Source: Alviniconcha marisindica | Lineage: Eukaryota > Mollusca > Gastropoda > Provannidae | DNA: 64,000 bases | Direction: 5' to 3' | Assembly (NCBI GenBank): GCA_018857735.1 | Contig: JABMCL010000570.1 | Span: 163,501 to 227,500, forward strand | Position numbers and translations under genes: made by a program | Notes under the pieces: model-generated | Told to the model about the DNA's origin: nothing | Database searches by the model: none | Seen by the model: the letters and a program-made list of their open reading frames with translations, nothing else | Shown: one piece after another, positions 12,668 to 22,400 of the stretch | Numbering within the stretch: position 1 is the first letter of the stretch | Layout of the letters: every line of letters starts with the position of its first letter

Positions 12668-14878
12668 GTGTGTGTGTGTGTGTGTTTGCAGGCACAGATG
12701 GGGGGTATATAATGTGTGCACTTGAGGGGTATTATATTTATACTTTTTATAGTAGATACAGTGTAAATGGAGTGACATAGATTAGATCTCTGAACTTTCA
12801 TGTTTTGAAGATTCATCTATTCATCTGTATGTGTGTGTGTGGGTGGGGGGTAGGGAGGGGAATGTGCATTTGAGGGGTATCATGGTATGTAGATGGATAC
12901 ATGGACCGATATAGATTAGATTTCAAAACTTTCATGTTTGGAAGATTCATTGGGGGGGGGGGGGGGTGTGCATTTGAACTCATGAGTGCGTGTGTGTGTG
13001 TGTGTTTGACTCCATGAATTCATGAATATGTCCTTGTAAGGGATTTTGTGATATATGTACATCAGTATCATTTGACAGTTTTTAGTAGAACGATCTTTGT
13101 GATATTTGACTGGTTTAATTATTTAGTTCCTGATTCCAGTGCAAATGCTGTTACTGCATCACTCACTTGACTAAGGTCTGTTGACTGCTTTCAAACCAAG
13201 AGAATAATGAATTTTTTTTTTAAATTGCTGTTCACAGCAAATGTCTTGTTTTTTTGTATGTCTTTTTTCTCTTTCTTCTTTCATGCAATAAATTGATTCA
13301 GAGTAAGGTTCCATATATATATTACATGAATATGGTGTGTTGCAGTGCAATATCCGCATACAAAACATCGACCGTTACAATGTTGTGGGTTTCGTGGGAC
13401 CACTCTCCAATGAGGATACCATGGCAGCAGCTGCTTTGACATCAGACATGGATCTGACACTTATCTCCCCTTCAGCTGACTCTGTTTTGCTCAGCGACTA
13501 TGAAAAGTACCCCTTCTTTCTACGGACGACACCAACCATTCAGACTGACATCGACATTATGGCTGCAGTGCTGAATGAAGTCGATACTGATTATGTGGCA
13601 GCAATATACGAAGAGGTGAGCACAGGCACACAACGCTTGCATGTAACTGGGGAGCAGCGATGGCTCAGTGGTTAGAATGACAGACTTGTGATTGAAAGGT
13701 CTCAGGTTCAAGTCCAGGAAAGTAAGGATGTAGAAGTTTCTTTTCCAGGATCAGCTTTCTGTGCTGACTCTTATTTCAGTATTCGTTCCACCCCTGTGTT
13801 ACCGCAGCAGCCTGTAAAAGATCCTAGTCATTCTGCCAAAAGTGCAGGTGGCAGGTTACAGCTAAGCACATATGCATCCTATGTATGCGGCTTCAAATAA
13901 TGTGACACTGTAAACTTGTGCGTAGCTGTATGGTGTGCACAGAACTTGCTCCAAGATGGCAGCAGTTTTACTTGGCACCTGCCATTTAACAACCAAATGG
14001 CACTGTAACCACTTTGGTGGATAAGTATTAAGTATATATTCAAAACGCACTGTGCAAAACTACAGTTACTCATTCATGATTCATATATGACTAGAGCACA
14101 GACATGGAGAAGGTAGTGCTATAGTTGCCGTTGTGAAGGGGGGTGGGGGGGGCATTTTTGGCCTTGGAAAGTTTGGGAATTTTGCAATTTTGGTCAACAA
14201 ATATTAAATGGGGACCAAAGCATGAAACGCCAAAGATCGCTTTGACTGACTGTTGATGATTGAAGGTTATTATTACCAGACGGAGTGCATGCAAACCAAG
14301 GGCATGTATTGGCAGTATATCTGGGCACACAATAGGGTGAAGAGATTGGGGTGTGAGGGTGGGGGTGTGTGTGAGGAGGCTCATTGCATGAGGTGACCAG
14401 TGAACCCTGAATCACTGCGTAAACTGCATAACTTGGATCGCATTCATGAACTATTACTGTATTGTACCAAACAATTGTCTTGTGCTGTGGAATACTACTG
14501 TATTATGCGGACATAACCGTGATGTGCTGCAACATGCAATTTTATTTTACTGTCTTTTTTTCTTTTCAGTCGCAGCAGTCCACATTCGAGCTGTTCAAGA
14601 CCAAAATGACCGAGGAAGACGTCTGCATAACAGAGCAGCAGTCCATGAGTGGAGATGAAGCAGACTCTGTCATAGCTACTTTCGTCCGTAACAACCTTGC
14701 CACATGGGAGAGCATCAGATTTGTTGCCCTTTTCTTGTCACCGGAGTTTGCTGGTCGCTTCATGCAACAGCTCAATGCTGTTGAGGAGGCAGATAAAAAG
14801 CACCTGGATATCGTATTCCTCATGACATCTGACATTCGACAAAACTCGCAAGTGTTCAATTGTGAGTTTGGTTTTTTT

Positions 14879-14926
<48 letters not shown>

Positions 14927-16428
14927 ATGGCAAAGTTATTTGATGATTATACTTTGAAGCTTAAGAATAATTGCTGCCCATCACAAATTGTCAAGGGATG
15001 ACCATGTTTTTGCCTTTTCTTCCCTGGCTCCCTGTTACTCATAGAATAGATTACAAGCTATCTTGCTTGCATTTTTCTGGTGTCAGTGGTATGTGTCTCG
15101 AAGACTTGTCTGAATTGATAAATATCTACACCCTTCTTGTTGACTTTGGTCAGCTTCTGGTATCAGAAGAAATTGTTTTGAATTTTTTTCATTCAGGCCC
15201 CCACCTTTTTTCTTGTCAAGCCACAGCTATGCTGAAAAAAGTTATTTTAAATTCAAGTCTGGTCTCAAAATGCATCTAGTGAGTAATCAGATTTTCACAA
15301 CCCCTTCTGGACTAATCTGAAACAGAATAAGGCCTAGAATGCTTGTGTAGGATCATCAGCAAGAACGGGAGTTAATTATTATGACTCAAAAGACATTACA
15401 TGAACACAACAACAAGGAGCTGAAGCACCTACAACAACTCACCTGTCATGTGAATAAATACAAGGTGCATTTTTAAATAAACTCCACCACAGGTACATCC
15501 TCAGAAAAGGTTGTCTGGGTTGCCAGAGGGTGTACCTTTGGCAGAGTTTATGTACCTTGTATAAAAATTCACACACATGCCAGGTAAGAGTTACCCTAAG
15601 TAATTCAGGTTTTTATTGTTAGTTGTGTTCATGTTGTGTAACATATTTTAAATGCTCCCTTTGTTTGTTAATTCTTCTTCTGTGCTGTAATGATTGTGTA
15701 ATTCTCCAGATGCATTGCTTACCTTTGATGTGTAAATTGAGCAATTGTTTGGTTTTATGGGTATTGACCATGTGATTTTTTTAAACTGTGTAAATTAAGC
15801 TTTGTATAGTCAGTATGTTCATGTGTGCAGGTGCCAGTGTGTGTGTGTATGTGTGTGCATGCACGCACACTTAGAATAATCTATGGACAAGATTTTGCGC
15901 TTTATAAATACTTTAATTATTATGATTTTACTTCATGTTGTTCATGCAAATTGCTAGTACAGTTAGGTGAATGCCAGTTTAGAACGACTATAGACTATGG
16001 TGGATTATATTGTTTTGACAGGATTTGTCACTTGGTAAGTAAGTGCTTGCAGCAATTTATAACTGGATACATGCCAAACAAGCATAACATCTGCCACACG
16101 TTTGTGTGTAAGCACATGAGAAACGGGATATGAAAGTTAAACCGTAGAGTGCTGTCCTTTTGTTTCCAGATCCAGTGGTTGTAAACAACGCAATCATGTT
16201 TGAGCAAGCGGCGCCAGCAAGCGTGGAAACAGCAGTGGAGGCATTCAAGACACACTGGAATTCAATCACCCCTCAGTCTATTCCGACTCTGAGCGGCCGA
16301 TTGTCAGACCCTTTCCTATCTGCCTATCTTGCTGCGGGAAACTCGTGAGAAGCTTTGCGTATATTTCATGATGAATGTCAGTGGGCTTTTTTTAGGTCAT
16401 GTGTTTGATATAGTGGCGAGAGCTGGAT

Positions 16429-16465
<37 letters not shown>

Positions 16466-19400
16466 AAAAAAGACAATAATGTCATATATTCTCTCTCTCT
16501 CTCTCTCTCTTGCATGCGTGCGTGTGCCTGCTGTTCTACTTTAAAAACTTAAAAACTATAAAGCCACCCCTCCCAGCCCCCACCCCCTACCCCTGCCCCC
16601 AACATACACACGCGCACACACACACCCACACACACACACCTGCCTCCCCTCCACACCCAAGCATGCACTTGCTCATCTTGAACAGAGATAAAAGTGAGAG
16701 AAAAAAAGCTAAGTGCATGTTTTCTTTTGCCCCTCTTCAGGCTCCCAGCCTTTGACGTGGACGCTGCCTTCACCATTGCGGCCACCAAGGCTTTCGTCGA
16801 CGGAGTGTACAGTGCCGGACGGGACAGCTGCTCCAACTCCAACCAGTACTTGTGCTCCAACTTCCTGAACTCACCTTCTAGGGGCACCAAAATCAACCAG
16901 TTCATTCGTACCCGGTCAAACCTTTTCAGCGATGGAGCGTCTCAGAGTGGAGACTTGAGGGCCGACCAGGTTCACTACAAAATCTTCCGCTACAACTACC
17001 AGGACAACAGGAAATTTGTTCAGGTCTGCCATGTTTTCTTTTTCTTTTTAAAAACCCTTTTCCCAGTCCCACTGCCCTGATATATTTGGTCATCTTCAGA
17101 CATATGACTCTGTGTGTGTGTGTGTGTTGGAAGTGATGAGAGAGATGTTAATGAAGTGTTGTGGTGTGTTTATGTAATTAGTAGGGTTCATCATGGCCTA
17201 GGCTGTGTATATATTTTGTTGACCTTATTGTTTTTGTATCATGGGTACAGGAGAATAAATGTTGAAAGCACTCATATGCCGTTGTATAGGTGAGTACGTT
17301 TCTCTAGAACTGTTCTATGCTATTTCATTTTTGTATCAGTTGTATGCTTCGGGTTCACGTTAGATGTAAGCGACCTATAAATACTCCTTTGCATTACTTC
17401 ACACGCCCTCCCCTCCCTGTCCCCCCTCCCGTTGCAGATTGGGGAGTACTCCAACAGAGTGTACACGAGGCAGGTCAACATCCGGGGTGACAGGGTGTAC
17501 CTGCCAGGCGAGTGCCCAAAGCCCCCCTGCCTGCAGTGCGGTGAGCAGACCACCACCATCCCCCCCACCACCACCAAGGCCCCAGTCGCTGCGTCCACCA
17601 AGTGCGAGCCGGACACCAACGGAAACTTCTCCATCGTCTACTACCCTCCCGACCAGGAGATCACCGGCGCCTACATGCAGAGCAAGCGCAATGACTCCGA
17701 GTACGCCACTCGCTTTGAGATCGGGAGGCGCTGGATTATTGCACTTGGTGAGTTGTCTTCCCTCCCACCCCCGCCCCAGTTTTTACCGGTAATTTGAAGT
17801 CTGCGGGGAGATAGATTTTTATTTTTTATTTTTAGGATGTGTTTTGTGTGTGTTGTGTTTGCTTGTGCATGCGTGTTGTGTGAGTGTGGGTGTATGTATG
17901 TGTGGGTGTTGTGTATGTGTGTGCGCTGTGTGCATGCATGTGTGTGTGTAGGTACTGTTGGAAATGCACAGTTCATGTGTATCTGCTGCTGATGTCTTCG
18001 CTGGCTGTCTGATGATTATTGGAGAATGAGTGGGGTAGAGAGAGGTTGGGAGAGAGAGAGGGAAGCGAGGGGTTCCGAGATTGTGGGTGTGGGTGTGTGC
18101 ATGTATGTGTGTGTGGATGAGGAGGGGGAGGGTTAGAATGAGATATGTAATGCAGTATGACATTAGGTTGTATATTGGTGTAATGTTTCATGTATACCGC
18201 TTTGAGCCTCACACACGTATAGTCATAGAAGGATTTTGCACATTAAAAATGCATTTATTATTATTATTATTATTCCAACTTGCAGAAATGGTATTCTTTG
18301 AACATGTCATGTTTGCTGCTGTATACTTCCTTTTCATAGCCAAAATTATGAATGTTACCTGTTGTGTGCCCAGCACTGGTGCTCTGGCTGGGCAGTTCTG
18401 ATGGTCCCAGTTAACAGGAAATCTGTGGTTTGTGCCCACAACAGCCATACTGGTTGACGCAGACATCCTTTTACTTGTCATGGCATGATGCCCTTTGACT
18501 TATTCCCATGACAGATGTTTTGGTGATGTACTGGTAGACATCCTTGTGGCAGACATGTTTACCTGTCATTTGTGTGCTCGATGGGTGTTTTGGTGATGTA
18601 GGCATCCTGTTGATGGTCATAGTTACCTGTGACTTTTGCCCATGGCAGGTGTTTGGGTGATCTGTTGATAGTCACAGTTACCTGTCATTTGTGGCCATGC
18701 CAGGTGTTTGGTGATGTAGGCATCCTGTTGATGGTCACAGTTACCTGTCATCTGTGCCCATAACAGGTGTTTGGTGATGTAGGCATCCTGTTGATGGTCA
18801 CAGTTGCCTGTTATCTGTGCCCATAACAGGTGTTTGGTGATGTAGGCATCCTGTTGATAGTCTCAATTACCTGTGATTTGTGCCCATGATGGGTATTTTT
18901 GGTGATCTGTTGATAGTCACAGTTACCTATGATTTGTGCCCATGACAGATGTTTTGGTGATCTGTTGATAGTCAGTTACCTGTGATTTGTGCCCATGACA
19001 GATGTTTTGGTGATCTGTTGATAGTCAGTTACCTGTGATTTGTGCCCAAGACAGGTGTTTTGGGGATCTGTTGATGGCCAGTTACCTGTGATTTGTGCCC
19101 ATGACAGGTGTTTGGGTGATCTGTTGATAGTCACAGTTACTTGCAATTTGTGCCCATGACAGGTGTTTGGGTGATCTGTTGATAGTCAGTTACCTGTGAT
19201 TTGTGCACATGACAGGTGTTTTGGTGATCTGTTGATAGTCACAGTTACATATGATTTGTGCCCATGACAGGTATTTTGGTGATCTGTTGATAGTCACAGT
19301 TACCTGTGATTTGTGCACATGACAGGTATTTTGGTGATCTGTTGACAGTCAGTTGCTTGAGATTTGTGCCCAAGACAGGTGTTTTGGTGATCTGTTGATA

Positions 19401-22400
19401 GTCAGTTACCTGTGATTTGTGCCCATGACAGGTATTTTGGTGATCTGTTGATAGTCAGTTACCTGTGATTTGTGCCCATGACAGGTATTTTGGTGATCTG
19501 TTGATAGTCACAGTTACCTGAGATTTGTGCCCTAGACAGGTGTTTTGGTGATCTGTTGATGGTCACAGTTACCTGTGATTTGTGCCCATGGCAGGTGTGT
19601 TGGCGGGCCTGGGTATCCTGGCTGTGATCATCTTTGAGATCTACATCCTGTACAAGCTGCTGGGGACCCACATGGGCCAGAAGTGGCGGACGATGTGGCT
19701 GGGACAGCTCTTGCTTTTCGGCATCTTCCTCTGCTACCTCACTCTCTTCGCCTACCTGCCCGTGAGTGCCAGCCACACTTGCCTGCTTGGCTTTGGGTGG
19801 GACTGCTGTTCACAACTAGCCACTATTTTGCCAACAGCAGGAAGCTGCCATGACTGCACGATTTCCAGTTTGACAAAAAAAATAATTAAATAGCAGTATT
19901 TGTGTAGAATTTTCTATCAGAGAAAAATAATCAACAATGCAGTGTTTCAGGCACAAGCCACTGCTTAGTAAAGAATGTTCATATGGAGTCCATGAGATGC
20001 CAGACACTGCTGACACTAAGAGGCAATGAATCTGAAACAGAAGGAGGCCCAGAACGCTCATCGCCTCATGCAGAATCAACCAACAAGGGAGTTTTTGTTG
20101 TTGTACTTGTGTTACTATTTTGAGTGCAAATTAACTCCCTTGTTGGTTGATTCTAAGAGGCAATGGTTAGATCAAGTGGCACTGCAAATATTTCATTCAT
20201 CAATTTTTTTCATTTAACTTTCTCAGTGGCATATTTGAAATTCTCCTTTTTTACAGAAATAGACGGCAGGGACCTAAAGTAGGCATGCGTACTCTGTGCT
20301 CTTCGTTATGCCTGTCTTTAAAATGCAGTTCAGTCTATGTGCAGCAGAGAGTATTTTGACTGAAGCAGGATGTGGTGGTGTGGTGTAGCATTGCCTGACA
20401 TTGCAACCCTTTCTGCTTTTGATTCAGATCCCGACCAAAGCGACGTGCGGCATCACCAGGTTCGGTGTGGGCGTCTCCTACTCTGTCTGCTTCGCTGTGC
20501 TGCTGGTGAAGTTGATGGTGATTTTGACCTCCAAGTCCTCAGAGAATTCTCTGATCCCTGGTGACATGGAGAGTGCCAACTACCTGAAGGGGATCTACCA
20601 GTTCCTCATGTTTGTCTTCGTTGTCGGGGTTCAGGTCAGTTGCCACATTCTGTAAGGGTTCCAGAATATTGCAGACACCCAGAAAAAGCCATTTACATAA
20701 AAGGAATTGCTGGTTTCCCACATGCATGCGCACACAGACACAGAAGCATGCACAGACACCCTCCTACACACTGTCACATGCGCATGCACCCACACAGGAA
20801 ATAATTCACACCACACCACACCACGCGCGCGCACACACACACACAAATATACATACACACACACACACACACACACATACGCACACACACACACACACAC
20901 GCATGCACACACACCCAGACTATATCTCTCTCTGTCATGCACTCGTTCTCTCCTAATGGACATAATGCTACATCCTTGAGTATTAAAGTTTTCAAGTTCA
21001 AGCTCAAGTTCTCTTTAGCACTTTTGAATGTGAGATTTGTCCTGAGCTGACCCTGTGCTAACCCCCTGACCACAACAGGATCAGGCTGTTGAACTCCAAG
21101 AACTAACTAACTAACCCTCCAGCACTGGTGGTAAGTTTGATCAGAGCATGCTAACCTCCTCGGATCTAACCGCCTCTGCACTGACCCCCAGCTGCAGTGG
21201 CTGGTTTTTTCAAAGCCTGTTCACCAAAAATGTGTTTTGTGCAAAGAAGAGAATCCTTCCCTTCATTCACCTCCCCCCCCCCCCCCCCCCCAAAGCCTCT
21301 TGCAGTTTTTGGCTGTCTTAATTGTTTTAAAAAAAATTGTGGTTAAATTTATTTATTTTCTCTTTTTTTCTCTTAGAGTCTTGAGTGAGAATTTTTGAGC
21401 GAGGAATTGAGTGTCTTTATTGTATTCACGAAGAGGAGGTGCATTACGCATAGTATGCTAATGGATGATTGACTGCTTGCTTGTTTGACTGACTCGTCTT
21501 CTCTGGCCTTGTTCAGGTGGTGATTGATGCTCAGTGGCTGATCACAGTCCCTCCAGAGGCAGTCAAGGTGATCTCCAACAGCGGGGAGGAAGTGTGGGTG
21601 TGCAACCACTACACCTTCAAGGCCTCCGGCTCCCTCGGGGCCATGACGGACATGTCCAACTTTGTGCGCAACGAGTTTGAGAACCACATCCTCTCCCTCG
21701 TCTACATCATGTTCCTGATCCTCATCACCACCCTTCTGGCGCTCAACGCCCACGGCATCATCACCAACCACCGCGAGAGCGTCTTCATCGGCATCGCCTC
21801 CGGCTTCAGGTGTTAATCAATCAATGTTTTATTTTATGTCTGTTCACAATGAGGTGATATTAGACTTTTAAAAAAATCAAATCATATGACTAGTATATTA
21901 TACTAACTTACCCACAGGACTATGAACAATCAGTTTAACAACAGAAGTTATTACTTCAGGTGCAAAGTCTGTTTGGTTGCGTGCTGAGTGAAAGTACTGT
22001 TTCAGGGATTGCAAGTGAGGAGTTATTTTTGATTTGAATCTGAGAAGGCTAGTTCCTTTAATTTGATAGGTGCATGCAGGCATGTGCACACACGCTTGCA
22101 TTAAAAGTGTGAAACCTACTGATGCTAGCAAATTCTCTAAACCCCCAGCTCATTTAAAAATTATTTCAGGTGACTGATGTGCTGTGTACGTGTCTGTGCT
22201 TGTGTGTGCAGGTGCATTCATGCATGTGTAAATGTGTAATGCAGGTCTTGCCTGTGGAGTTTCTTTGGATTTGAATTGCTTGTAGTCATTGTTGTTGTCA
22301 TTTTCCACTTGAGTTGTCTCAAGGTGTACGTAGTTTATGTTTGGTTTTTGAACAGCGCACCCAACTCTATTTTTATGTTAGAGCTTCTGCTTTATAAATA

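Noticed and set aside
13649..13720. tRNA gene
   Set aside because: A and B boxes are present, but it continues into a conserved repeat body and recurs at 62190-62593, so it is the head of a SINE. The same applies to 7575-7640.
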